A DNA stretch of 64,000 nt from Agelaius tricolor (Eukaryota > Chordata > Aves > Passeriformes > Icteridae). A program made the position numbers and the translations under genes. The stretch is taken from positions 68,241,381 through 68,305,380 of the forward strand of contig JALJCS010000001.1 in NCBI GenBank assembly GCA_023055355.1, given 5' to 3'. Positions 39,211 through 51,520 of the stretch are shown one piece after another (position 1 is the first letter of the stretch; each line of letters opens with the position of its first letter). The notes under the pieces are model-generated. The model was not told the DNA's origin and searched no databases. It saw only the letters and a list, made by a program, of their open reading frames with translations.

Positions 39211-40112
39211 CAGATTAGTCATATATGGTGTTTTGTGGTACAAAAACATGTATGGTGTAAGGTCCGTGGTACAGCCTTTGCAAAGGTGTCAGCTGATGCA
39301 TAGAAGAGATGTTAATTGCAGGAGGTTACACATGGTGTCAATAGTAGTGCCAGAGATTGAAGGCTTCACATGGTCAAGTATTTAGCAAATACTTGTATAG
39401 AAAATTTCAAAGCTTATTTGAAGATATGGTAAATCTCCACTTTTCATGTCAGACTCACGTTATTTTGCCTATTAGATTACTCTTGGTCTGGTCAGCAAAA
39501 AGAGTGCAATGTAACCAGCAAACCCTATTTCACAGGATGCATTGGCAACAAACCAGTTCTATTTGGGACACCTTTTCCCTGCAAAATTTAAACACCATCA
39601 TTTGTCACTTGTGCTTTAAGAAAAATCAAAACTGACACCAAACCAGAAAGTTATGCTTCCTTCTCACCATCTCGGTTTTCTCAGTGCTTCAAAACAGTCA
39701 GTTGTGTTTTAGCCAGTTAAATAGTCTTCAATAATCATGTTCTTTTAATAAACCGCTGGTTTTTTGTTCTCCTACTGCAAATTCTAATAGAATGGTTTAG
39801 CTGGGCTTATTCAAAAATTAATTTGTGACAATGCAAACAAATCTACTTCACATGCTTCCTTATTGTCATCATAAATTCTGTATCATATGATTTTTACTCC
39901 CTAGGGGACAGATTCTCAGGTGATCTACATGGGCAAACTGTTTACTTGAATATGATTTCAGTTACTGATATCAACAGACAATCCTACCTACATAATAAGG
40001 TGTATTTTCTTTTATTGGTTGCTTACCTAAGTCATACTTCCAAGGCAAGGAAACAGTAGCATGGGCTGAGTTAATTATACATCCAGAACAAATAAGCTGT
40101 AAGAATGTCGGT
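39211..40112. other. Unique non-coding sequence between two CR1 copies
   Basis: No gene was found. Near 39225-39390 there is mild internal repetition of a TTACACATGGTGT / TTCACATGG type, too weak to call a repeat. Confidence 0.45.
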
Positions 40113-40333
40113 TTAGATTTGACATAAGGTAGAAGTTCTTCACTGTGTGGATGGTGAGACACTGGAACAGGTTGCCCAGAACCACCATGGATGCCCCATC
40201 CCTGGCAATGTTCAAGGCACAGTTGGATGGGGGTTTGAGCAGCCTGGTCTAGAGGAAGGTGTCCCTGCCCAAGGCAAGGAGATTGAACTAGATGATCTTC
40301 ACAGGCCCTTTCCAACTTAAAACTTTCTCGGAT
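40113..40333 (+). mobile_element. CR1 3'-end fragment, about 220 bp
   Basis: A sense-strand CR1: TTTAGATTTGACATAAGG, AGAAGTTCTTCACTGTG, CACTGGAACAGGTTGCCCAG, GATGCCCCATCCCTGGCAAT, a GAGCAGCCTGGTCTAGAGGA block, AACTAGATGATCTTCACAGG, then CCCTTTCCAACTTAAAAC and a decayed tail. It faces away from the minus-strand CR1 at 38776, so the two lie 5' end to 5' end. Confidence 0.95.
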
Positions 40334-40941
40334 TATATACAATTTAAGCTGCAGTATCTGCACTTTGGAGGAGGGCTGCTCACAAAGAGTGCAGCAATGA
40401 AGAACATTTCTCTTGGCAAAGGTCCTTTAGTAAGCCAGAAGAGCTGGATTCAAGTCAGAAATTGCTTTTTGGGGGAGGTCCTGTGGTGTCTATTAAGCAG
40501 GATACATGACCAAAACAGTCCCTTGTGCCCTCCAAGTCTATTCAAATGTAGTTTGAATTAATGATAATTGTGAATAATTTATGTAGAAGTATTCTTGCAA
40601 GAAGGCCAAAGCAGTAAGGAATAACACTTGCAAAACTAAGCTGTAAACAAGGGTAATGTACTGGGTCTGCCTGCTCTTTGTCAAAATTGATGGAAGGGGT
40701 GAAAATTTCCACCTTTTTGCAGGTGACCTCATGAAGCAGTGCCCTGTTAGGATCAGCATTGCAATTAAAAGACTCTGCCATATCCAGCTTCAAGATTATT
40801 TTTGGTTTTTGTTTCCAGTAGCACTCTGAAATACTGAGTTAAACTCAGTGGAAGAAATCAGAGTTTGTAGTAGTCTCTATGACTTTCTCCGTATGTTCAG
40901 GTATTATCTTTGACTTTTGGAGTAGTATGGATTTAGGAGGA
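40334..40941. other. Unique non-coding sequence
   Basis: No gene or recognisable repeat was found. Confidence 0.5.
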
Positions 40942-40991
40942 TTTTCTTTCCTTCTTTTCCTTTCCCCCCTCCCCCCCCCCCCCCCCCCCCC
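40942..40991. repeat. 50-nt pyrimidine tract ending in C21
   Basis: All bases are C or T on the plus strand, finishing with 21 consecutive C (40971-40991) and then AG. The C-run on one strand and G-run on the other can form i-motif and G-quadruplex structures. The exact count is uncertain because homopolymers are error-prone. Confidence 0.9.
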
Positions 40992-43900
40992 AGAATATCT
41001 GCTACTTGGCTTTGTTAGGAGATGTGGGAGGTTTAGAGGGAAAGAGAACTTTCCAATGTTTGCTTTCCCCTGAAGTGTTAATGAATGTCAGAACATTTGC
41101 TATATTCTGTAAGTTTCATGTCTCTCACCCTTACAGAAATATAGCACAGAGGCCTTGATGATATCACTAATGATGAATTTGGTCTCAGATTGTTATCTAA
41201 ATGTATTATTCTGCTGCTTTCCAGTCTTACTTGAATGGTAAGTAAGCTGGTTTCCCAATCCACCCATCCCTTTCTAAGTGACTTGAGAGAAAACAATCTT
41301 GCTGAGTTTGCTGCATTGCTTCAGGGAGGGTAAATTTTATAGAGCAAATTATTTTCTATTGGCCTAGACAAATCCAGTCTTCAGTATCCAAAAGAGAAAA
41401 AACCAAGCAAACAAGGACGCCTAAAATCCTGTGCAGGCACCTTTAACCATTTATTAACCTATTCTAGCTATACATGAATCTGATTATTGGTCAAACACTA
41501 TTGATTTAAAAATACAATTTTATACTTCTAAAAATAATCTGGCTCCCATCAATTTGGCATTTGATCTCATTAGCAAGAAAATAGAAGGAAAACTGAAGCT
41601 TGTTGGATATCACACAATTAAGTTATTTCATTTTATTAAGTTACTTGCTTATCACATGTCAATATTTTTGTGATGGAAACCATGGATTTTGGGGGACTGC
41701 AACATACAGATCAAGTCAGTTCGCTAGAAGTAGGAACTGAAACTTTTAAGAAAAAGTGGAAGAAAATAAGAAACTCCTGTGCTGTTCTGTGTCATGAAGG
41801 CCACATCCTGGTTCCTCAGAATGAGTGAAGCCCTTTGGAAGGTCGAGATACCCTCAGGCTCACACTTCCAGAGAATCCAATCAGTGGGGATTGAAAAGGA
41901 AGGTGTTTGCAGCACCGTGAGGAGGCACAGCCTTCTTCCTCTGCTGTGGGAAGGAAGATCACTGGGGAGATAGCACAGAGACTGAAGCTGTTCGTGGGGG
42001 AGATGTGGATTCAGTGCATACCTCAGCAGGCTCTTTCAACAGGAAATGAAAGCTACCCAGATAAGGTGTTGATTGCCTCACTGACACTGCCCTGGGCTGC
42101 AGTTATTGCAGCTCAGGCTACGTGCAGACTTGAAGAGAACTTTAAAAAAATTAACTGGGAAAAAGTTCCACCACACAAGAAAATCAATCCCTTTTGTACC
42201 ATTCTTGCCACGACTTGAATCCAGAGTTCACTGATTAACTTTAAAATGTTGATAGCATCACAAACAATCTCAACAACTTCAGGAATTCAGCAGCTTCATA
42301 CCTCTAAGGAGGGAACAGTTGTGGCAAAGACATGCAGATAACTAGCACCAACTAGGTCCACATGGGGAAAAAAAGCTTAATTGCTCTGATTTGAAGGTGG
42401 GGGTTGATTTTTTTTTTAAACTTTTTATATATACACCTTGTAATGCAATACTACTCTGGCTTCACAAGCAACACTTAAATACTTCAAAACTTTTGGAATT
42501 AGGGCCCTAAGGAAAAATAAGGAAAAGAAAGTGTGAATTTTACCAGCCCCATACCATGATACAGAGAGAAGTTAACCTCAAATAAGAATTTGAAATGATG
42601 GAAAATGTTCTGAGACAGAGCTGTGGTGGTAAAATGTAAGTAAAAAGTTATGAAGTAAAACAGTGATTGAAAGACAATGGAATTCACACTGGCATATTAA
42701 ACAGTGTTGAGTGATAGGTGATAAAAGATCAAGTTCATGTCCTTTTAATTGCTGTAAGCAGAGAGCTTAAGATGATGAATCTGACAAAAAGCATCAAAGA
42801 GTGCAAAAAAATCACAGGATAGTTTGAGTTATTTGGAAAATGATCTTCAAATGCTTCTCCGTTATTCCCCTTGAGAAAGCCAATTAGTAAAAACTAAGTG
42901 AGTTTGTGGAGGAAAATACAATGTGGAAGATTCTACGCAGGCTCAACAAAATAAAGACAAAATATTTTATGTTGGAAGGAGATAGATTTATTAGTATTAA
43001 ACTCCTCATGAGTGTGAGCCCAAGCTGGGAAAAGAATTTTTGTGGGATCACTATGAATCTGTTTCTGTTATTGCAATGCTGTGAAACTGCTCTGAATCTT
43101 GACTCTATGTTCTTGTGGGTATAGCTAGAAAGTAAGATCAATAGACACATCTCTACTAGTATTATTAGTTCAGAGAACATATGAACCTTGGAAGAGGGCG
43201 TTCTCTTTGTCCTCACCTATTGTACTTAGGCTCTCACCATGGAATGCCTTGGAAAAAGTGAAATGGGTTACTCTGAGATGAAGTGAAACCAAAAGATGTG
43301 CTCCTCTAATGTCTTTTACTTCTCATCTGAAGTAAAATCCCTGAAACACTTTAGCACAGATGTTGAACCTTCAGCAACAGGTGTTTTGCTCTAGAGAGCT
43401 AATCTTTCTGGACCATACCACTTGTTGCTGTAGGACCCAATGGAGTGTAGCTCTTTCCACCCAAATTTACATATATTGACGCCAGCAGCCAGAAGGAAAT
43501 AATGACTGCAAACTTGATTTACCAACTAGAAAGATATAGCCTCTACTCAGATAATCATATTCTAAGAACTACCATTTTCTCTGCACAAATAATGAGAAGA
43601 GTCTAAATAATGAGGTTCTGGGTGAAGGTTCACTCAGTGAATCCTGGTCAGTTTGAACTTATAGTATTGGGCAGAGAATGGGAAATAGATTCACAATGAA
43701 ATGGCTTGACTTTTCTGAGACCAGATCAACTGAACTGTGCTGGAGATGGTACTTGACCTCATATTTTTCAACTCCTTATCAAATATTCTTTTTACCCACA
43801 GTAATTATTAGAATTATTTAGTTGGCTGCTTAGTATGGTAACTTAATCTTTACTTATGTTATACTAAAAGGATTTTTTTTCTTTGAAATGCAGGCCAGAA

Positions 43901-44845
43901 CTACCACTGACATTTATTTTGTATCTATTAAGAGGAATGTCTCAATTTTTTCCAGCACTGAAAATACTTGCTCTTTTGCATTCTTTTCATCACAGAACTT
44001 ATTATGAACATGTTATTAATTGAATTGCACGATCTGTACTCTATGATATCATGTTTTATTTGTCAAGCAGTATTTAGTGAGGTCTTTTATGAACAAAAAC
44101 CATCTAGTGACCTGGACTCAGTATCCTTGTAAATATAAATACAAACCTGAACTAGGAAAATAAAACTATACCTAAATTTAGTTTCTAAATTTGTTGCTTT
44201 TGAGTTAATTAGAAAAATATCAATTATACCATTAATGACTTGTTTCCTGTTTCCATGTGTCAGAAATGTTAAAAAGTGGTATAAAAATATTCATATTGTG
44301 TCATGCTAAGTATGTTTTCCCAAACTATCTGTAAATAATAACAGCAACCCTTTTAGAGATAGATATTTATTTGTTTGGTTTTTATTTGCAATGAGTCACT
44401 GACTGAGGAATCTTATTTGCATTTTACAGTGTAGCAGTAGGTACAATGACTAAGTAAAACTGAAAAAACAAGGTTTTCATGCAGAGAGTTAAAAAAATGC
44501 ACTGGGAAATCCAGTTGCTTAAGATTTGACCTCTTCAATTAAAGACCTATTTTAGTAAATCCATTTTATTAATATGCACTCCAATGCCTGGGCAACCTTT
44601 CTGTGGTGCTACAGAGGCAGAACATAATTTTAAGAAATGTAGTCATTCTTTTGGGAGGAGAGTACCTACAAAGAAATCAGGAATAGTTGGAAGGACTCTG
44701 TTTCCGGTTCTGAGGCGAAGTAAGCTAAGAAACCCACAGCAGATGGCTAATGAGTGTAATCATATTTAGCATTTCTCACTTCACAAATTCAATGGCCATT
44801 TTGTGCCAGGGAACCTGGATGTCCTTTTAATCCTGCTCATCTTTG
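40992..44845. other. Unique AT-rich non-coding sequence
   Basis: No gene was found. 41760-42220 is moderately GC-richer, with an open frame of 103 codons (41907-42218) that has no recognisable domain. I looked for LTR ends there and found none. Confidence 0.5.
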
Positions 44846-44877
44846 TCTCTTTCTCTTTCTCTTTCTCTTTCTCTTCC
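44846..44877. repeat. (TTTCTC)n microsatellite
   Basis: 32 bases of pure pyrimidine built from a TTTCTC hexamer repeated about five times, ending in CTTCC followed by AG. It resembles a splice-acceptor polypyrimidine tract, but no exon could be recognised downstream. Confidence 0.9.
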
Positions 44878-44975
44878 AGTGATTGCCAGCCTGATTCAGC
44901 CAGTGTTGTGAAACTGGAGTCCCAAACAGACTGTTGCTCTTTCTGGCTGCCCCACCACAAAGAAATTGGAAAGAC

Positions 44976-45028
44976 CTGTTTCTTCTGCCACCTGATGTAC
45001 TGTCTGTTTCTATGCCACCTGATGTACT
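44976..45028. repeat. About 25-bp tandem duplication
   Basis: The unit CTGTTTCT-(TC/A)-TGCCACCTGATGTACT occurs at 44976-45001 and 45004-45028, differing by one substitution and a one-base indel. Confidence 0.9.
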
Positions 45029-45768
45029 TTCCAAGATCTGTTTTTAAATTTAGAACTTTGTAAGGAAACCACAAGTCTTAAAAGCTTTCTTAGTGCATGA
45101 AAAATTGAAAAAAGAACTTGTGTTCACTTCAAACAAATGTTTCTTCTGAGATCCAGCTTTTATTTTGAACTGGAACTCAAGCTAACACTTTTATGTCACC
45201 TAAACAAGTCCAGAGTCCAGCTTATATTTTCCACTTCATTCATAATTTAATGATGGGCAGCAGCATTTTGGTGCACTTTTCAAGGGTGTAGGATCTTGCA
45301 GTGAGGAAGTAAATTCTTACTGTAAGGACCATGAAACTGAAATAATTTTGAATATAACTCCTTGGGGCAGGCAACCTGAGGGGAAACAGCTGAGAAGAGC
45401 AATTTTTATGACTGATTCAAAGTCTGTTTTAAAGGGCAATGTTTTTGAAAGAGGTGTCTTTGAAAAGGTATGCAAGGAATTCGCACATTCAAGGTGCAAT
45501 GCATTCTGGAAGTATGAGCTGCCAAATTCATGTCCAGATGGTGAAAGCAGTACTATAAATGGAGATTGAATGGGGACGTTTGAGCAGTATAGAGACAGCA
45601 TACACAGAAAAAAAGAAAAGAAATTTATGTTCTAAGACTCTTCCCCTCCACTAAAGCATGAGGCAACATCCCTAGAAACATGGGACATGACCAAAGGAGT
45701 ATGGTTCTGTAATGCAAGGTGAAATTCTCTGGCTCTATCCGCTGTTTACTCTATTCCATGCAGAAAGC
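45029..45768. other. Unique non-coding sequence
   Basis: No gene or recognisable repeat was found. I checked whether this could be a retrocopy body ahead of the A-rich run and saw no coding similarity. Confidence 0.5.
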
Positions 45769-45819
45769 AAAAAAAAAAAAAAAACAAAAAAAAAAAAAAA
45801 CAAAACAAAACAAAAAAAA
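45769..45819. repeat. A-rich / (AAAAC)n low-complexity run
   Basis: Two A-runs of about 15 bases separated by a C, then two or three CAAAA units and a final A8. No poly(A) signal lies just upstream, and bird CR1 elements do not end in poly(A), so it is best called low complexity. Confidence 0.9.
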
Positions 45820-48800
45820 CCCACAAAAGAAAATAGATAATAAATAAAATGCATTATATAAACACTAAAATAATATTTGTCTGCCACCAGCTGAAGTACT
45901 CAATCTCCAGTGTTTCCCTTGAAGCCAACTGTGTTTGATTCTGGTTTATTTGCTCCTCAGTCAGAAGTGCTTAATATTGCAGCTCTCTACCTGTGTCAGA
46001 CCTGTGTAGGAGTGTTCTAGGACTCAGAGAGTCTTTTCTTCCTGATGTCTTTCAGCACTGAAGATGCATATTAGTATCTAAAGCAATCTCTTCACCTGTG
46101 CAATAAGAGAGCTGATTCTACAAGCTTTGTAAGTACTTTAATCTGTAAGAACATTAGCTTCAAAGTGAGCACCTTGGCGCTTGGATTTGGAGATACACTT
46201 CAGAAGATTGCTAAATTTGCTCAAAACACTCAGTCTCAATGAAAGAAATGTCTTGGTCTTGAAGTGTGCCTTATCCTGAGAGTGCTGACATTTGCTTTAA
46301 CACACAGCCTACCTTTGGGACTGTGGATTGCTGGTTAGATGTCACCTAACGCTTTCTTTACTGCACATATTTGAGAAGGACTTGAGGATTTATCTTCTCT
46401 TTTGCTTTAAAAATGTCTTTAACTGCTGTTTCTATGTGCAGTGTCCCAGAAGTATGCCAGAAACAGAAAAAGGTGACAAGCATCTTGTAATATTAATAGT
46501 AGCAACTAACTTTGGTCTGATCTGTAAATTATTTTCCTTTAGCTTTCATGGCCCTTTTACTCATGGGATGTATGAGAATGTCACTGTTGTCAATACAGAA
46601 GGTGTAATAAAAATTAAATATTTAAGATGTGATTTTACTGTTGGTATCCAGAGAAACCGTAGTATTTGTAGACTTCCCTGTTGCACAAAATATTGATCTT
46701 TATATAAACACTATAAAAAAGAAGCACTTTGAAAAAATGTTTTATAAAAAATTAATTTTTTTAGTGATAACCTTGTTCAATAGACAGAAAAAATCTATAT
46801 TAGCATCTGAATTGCTAGGTAAAATGCTCTAGGAACAAAACACATTTATAGTAGACAGTAAAATGTCTTTATTTAAATACTGCGGTCATATATATTGAAA
46901 TTTGAGGTCTGTGTGTCAAAATTCCTCAGCAAAGTAAGAGGATTTCCTCACAAAAGTTTAGAAAATTGTTTACTAATCCAGTGAAATATAAGACAACTTT
47001 CTTTTGTTTATTTTATATCAAGTTAAGTTTATTTCCTTTCTTTTGAGCTAGACAACCTTCAAATTAACTAAGAATAAAAACAAAAATTAATTTTAGTTTT
47101 TGGATAATAGAGACCATTTTCTTGGTTAATTTAATGTGTTTGCAGGACATATTGTTAAATATAGTTCAACAAAATCAATATAAATTACCTCAAGATTATA
47201 TTTTTTCATAATTCAGATTACATCTCTTTTGCATAAGTTTTGACACAAATTTCTGATACATAAACAATACATTCTGTCTCTCTGGAGTTGCATTTATTGT
47301 TACATTTAAGGGCTTAAAGTCCTCAGCTGTCAAGACTGAAAAATATATACCTTAAATTGACCAGAAGTTTACAATCAGTAAGAGAAAAATTTCTCAGTTG
47401 CATAGGGACATTTTCACATAGCTCTAAAACCTGACCACTATTGGAAAGTTGAAACACATAAAAATTAAAATATTAGCTTTGTGTATACTGATTTTATGGA
47501 GTGAAGCTAAAAATCTCTCCTCTCCTCTCCTCAGATCCAGCTATTCCACAGATTCCTTCCCCTTCTCCTGGATCCCAGCCTTTAAATTCTGCTACTTCCC
47601 TACTTGAACTTTGTTCCTGCTACCGTTGTCATTGGTCGCTCTCAAGTATCTTACAATAAAACAAATTACCAAAAAAAAAATCCCTTCCATACTTCCAGAA
47701 ACAAGCTTCAGGGTATGAATCCCAGTGAGAATTGAATCAAATTGAATTCCCCTTAAGGTTTCTCATTGAGAATAAGGATTGCAGGCATCTCAAACCTGCC
47801 TACAACAGAAGGAAGTGAAAGGTGAAAGACTGTCCCATTTGTTGTTTAAATGATAAAAAACTGTTTGCAAGTGATATTCAGGAAACTGAGAGCCTTTTTT
47901 GTACTGTTGAATGCTCGTGAAGGCAGTACTGCACTGGAGAAGTCAGCTTGTTCTGGTGACCCCTTTCCCAGCTGCAGGCAAGCAGGCAGGACGTGCTGAA
48001 TGCCCACACAGAGATGCCCCCTGCCTGGGTGACCCAGGGCCCAGCCCGGACAGCATCTGCATTCCTACTTGAGGGGCCTCTGCTTCTCACTCTGAATAAA
48101 AAATCTGGCACATCTGTAAAGTTTTTGTCAACACAGATCTTTGTGCTGTTTCCAGGAGCCCAAAATACCCAAGACTGGCACTGGCATATCTCATGTGTTG
48201 TGTCAGCCAGTTTTGACTATCAAGGGATTGCAAAACAAGCATGAAAATTAAACCCGAAACTGCTTCAGTAGGCAATTTGGAGAGACATTCCTCTGCTGTT
48301 CCCTTTTTCATTTCTTTGCTTTGAGCAGTGTTTCCAGTTGATGGTAAATCCCCAACCCCCAGCCTCTCTACCAGATATCTAATATTGGGTCTTTTTTCTT
48401 AAAACAAAAAAGCCTTTATGCTTGTAAAGTTCTGTGTTCAGAGTGCTAAACACAAGACTGATCACTCTACTATATTGTCATACTTAACAGCATGACTTCT
48501 ATCCTTTAACAATTTATTTCTGAAACATATTTCTTATGTACCATTTCCCTGTATTCTCATTTATTTCACTTTTTTTTCTTTATTTTTAAATTCTCCTTTC
48601 TGATGCAACTAAGGGGAGGGCAGGATATTCTGATCCACCCTTTCAGATTCCACTGTGGGACAGAACCTGTCTGTAAACTGAATCTCCACCATGCTCTTTC
48701 CCATGCTGAGAAAATTGTTGTCTAGTGCTTGGGTCTAGTCCTGTCTGTGGGAAGACCATTGCATTTTTTCCATGAACCACAGTCCATTGTGAAAGAGTTC

Positions 48801-49610
48801 AGGGAATGAAAAGAAGGCACAGATTTTTTTTTTATTTTGTTATCTGAAATAGCTCTTAAAAAACCCATTCTAGATTACCAAAAGCATTCCCCAGATTTAG
48901 AAAGAATAAAAAATAGATTCTAAAATAACAATTTATTGCAAATAAAATTTTATAATTCTTAATAATTAAAATATACTGCCGTTCCATTATTCCAGCATTC
49001 CATTTGATTAAAAAGTGAAACATTATATTGAGAAGGAAATAAATATTTGGTGAAAAAATGGCTGTTACTGAAGCTTGTGATGAAAATAAGTGAAAAGTAA
49101 TAGATGCTTTGGTGTGCAAACTGAATTTCAACTAACATTTTAGCAGAAGTTCATTCATTAATTAGCCTCGTTTCTGAGAGAACAGCGACCTGCAGCAGTC
49201 AGGTTACCTCTGTGAATGATGAGCATGTAGCCTATCCAGAAGTTATCTGAGTTAATTGAGATTAATTTCTTGTGAGCAGAGCTTAAGTCCCCTGGGGTCT
49301 CATCAGAATGATGGTACTTCTGATTTATACCCTTGTAGCAGTGTTATTTATGGAAGGAAGTTCCTCAAAACAAAATCAGAATATTCTTTACTTCCCCTGC
49401 ATGACAGCTCTTCTACTCAGCAATGTAGTTTTTCTCTTTCTCAGAGCCTTAAAATCCTTTACTTTATATGGATTCAGAATTATTAAATGTAATGAATCAT
49501 CATAGGATAGCTATCAGCAGATGATATCTAAAAATGGTGTTGAATTCTCCATGTTAAATATGAGATGAAGATTGTTTGGGGTTTTTTTTTTTAATTATTT
49601 TCCATTTGTT
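45820..49610. other. Unique AT-rich non-coding sequence
   Basis: No gene was found. The open frame at 46328-46696 (122 codons) has no recognisable domain. 46830-47520 is very AT-rich. 47920-48100 is GC-richer and open on both strands, without a recognisable product. Confidence 0.5.
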
Positions 49611-50105
49611 ACAGAATCACAGAACTATTTAGGTTGGAAAAGACCTTTGAGATCATTGAGTCCAACCTATGATCAAGCACCACTATGTCAACCAGACTAT
49701 GGCACTAAGTGTCCCATCCAGTCTTTCCTTAAACACCTTCAGGCATGGTGACTTCACCATCTCTGTAAGCATTTAATTCCAATGTCTAATCGCTCTTTCT
49801 GTGAAGAAATTCTTCCTAATGTCCAATATAAATCCCCCCTGGTGCAGCTTAAGACTCTGTCCCCTTGCCCTGTCACTCATCTGGGAGAAGAGGCTGACTC
49901 CTGCCTGGCTACAGCCTCCTTGCAGGTGGTTACAGAGCATGATGAGGTCACTCTTGAGCCTCCTCTTCTCCAGGCTGAACACCCTTCAGCTGCTCCTTAT
50001 CAGGCATGTGCTCCAGACCCTTCACCAGCTTCACTGCCCTTTTCTGGACTTGCCCCAGAATGTTTTCATACCCTTCTTGAAGTGAGGGGGTCACAATGAC
50101 ACAGG
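49611..50105 (-). mobile_element. CR1 3'-terminal fragment, about 490 bp
   Basis: The best preserved CR1 in the window, on the minus strand. In plus-strand order: the reversed tail ACAGAATCACAGAAC, AGGTTGGAAAAGACCTTTGA, GATCATTGAGTCCAACCTA, a CTATGGCACTAAGTG block, TCTTTCTGTGAAGAAATTCT near 49795, CTGGGAGAAGAGGCTGACT, CCTCCTCTTCTCCAGGCTGA near 49960, and CCCTTCACCAGCTTCACTGC near 50016. It ends near GTGAGGGGGTCACAATGAC. It carries only the 3' part of the element. Overlapping open frames here are incidental. Confidence 0.96.
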
Positions 50106-51465
50106 ACACGATGAAGATGGCAAATGAAAGATTGCATTATGCAGTTTGACTCAGATGGGAAAATCTGGCTGAAAAGCCATAGATCAGAGCAAAGGTGATT
50201 CTTAGAGCAGCCATCAACACATGCTCTGTGCAGCTCCCAAATGTTGTAGACCCTTTGCATCTCTTTTCCTCCACTTTTTCCTCCACCTGGAGTGATCCAT
50301 TCAGCTCCCTCTTTTATCTTTGCCATGTTTCAGAGAGTTTGTGGAAGGTCACTGGCCTAGTACATTTTTCCTCTTGCCTGTGAACACAACTGTTCAGAAT
50401 TGCTACTGCACTCCTGAATGTTTCAAGACATGACCTCAACTAGCTTTAAGTCAGGTATCTTGAAGCTTTTAGATTCAGGAGAAGAAAGTGCTGTGGGAAA
50501 GCTATCCAACCTCTTTTGCAACAGGATGCATCTTCTCTCTCTGTCTCTTCTTGCTACTGGTAATTTAAAACACAATGTGGAGACTCTTTTAGAAGTCTGA
50601 AGGTTTATCTTGAATCAAGAGACACTAGGCATTTATAGAAATGATAATAAAGAGAGAAGAATGTGAATCTGGAGAAAAAAACAGAAAACTGGTAAATGCC
50701 CTTTCTCAGACATGTGAAATCCTGGGACTCAGTCTGAGGGAAATGTCTGGGACAATAGATGAAAAGAGGGCATGCCATTAAACATGCCATGCTAATAAGT
50801 GGGTAATGCCTCCACAGAGACTGTGTTTGTGTGTGTGTACACCCACCATTTCCTGCCTCTGTATTTTTTAATCTCCCAAAGGAGTATAAATACCTTGAAA
50901 ACTTGAAAATTTTTTATGACATGACACATCTTATCAAGAGGAAGAAACTTTGAACAAATTAGCTATTTTCATAGAGACATTGAATGATATATAGATGAAT
51001 CTTTATTTTTAGCTGATCTAACCTCACAAGAAAAGAAATGCAAAAGAGAACTAACTCCTCTTATATTTAACATAATTTAAGGATTCTTTTTAGCACCACT
51101 ACAAAGGAGTAATCTTTGGTCTGCAAGTGTATGCTGGAGTTTTTTACTGGTATTTAAATCTGGAACAGGAATCTGAAAGAAGTTGCAGTCTTCCCTCTAT
51201 TGAAATCAAAGCTTTCCCCCAAATCTGTTCACCCATTCCAAGGTCTTCTGGTGCATGGGCGTGGGGAAGTTTGCAATTTCCACAACTCTTTTCTAAAGCA
51301 ATCTGTGCCACTGCCTACAAAAGAAGCACATGGAAATCACATGCAGACAGAGGAGAAGTTCTACTAAATGTCAGAGACCTGGTGCCTGCACCAGACTTAA
51401 TACCATTACTTACTGTCCTTCCTCTAAAAGGGAAGAGTTCCCTATTGCTGGCAGTTTGCAGAGTT
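50106..51465. other. Unique non-coding sequence
   Basis: No gene was found. A short GT run lies at 50826-50840. The 119-codon open frame at 51127-51486 has no recognisable domain and runs into the hairpin pair. Confidence 0.5.
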
Positions 51466-51520
51466 CTTGCTTCTTTATTAAAATAATAAAGAAGCAAGGT
51501 CTCTTTATGAAAGAGACCTT
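51466..51520. repeat. Two overlapping perfect hairpins
   Basis: The first inverted repeat has 15-bp perfect arms, CTTGCTTCTTTATTA at 51466-51480 and its reverse complement at 51484-51498, with an AAA loop. The second has 11-bp perfect arms, AAGGTCTCTTT at 51496-51506 and its reverse complement at 51510-51520, with an ATG loop. They share three bases (51496-51498), so they would compete or stack. No coding function is seen, and a role is unknown. Confidence 0.9.

Noticed and set aside
41760..42220. Possible solo LTR in a GC-richer block
   Set aside because: No paired termini, duplication, TATA/poly(A) order or similarity to the LTRs at 55952-56764.
45300..45819. Possible processed retrocopy ending in poly(A)
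   Set aside because: No coding similarity upstream, no poly(A) signal before the A-run, and the tract is interrupted by C at regular spacing, as in simple repeats.
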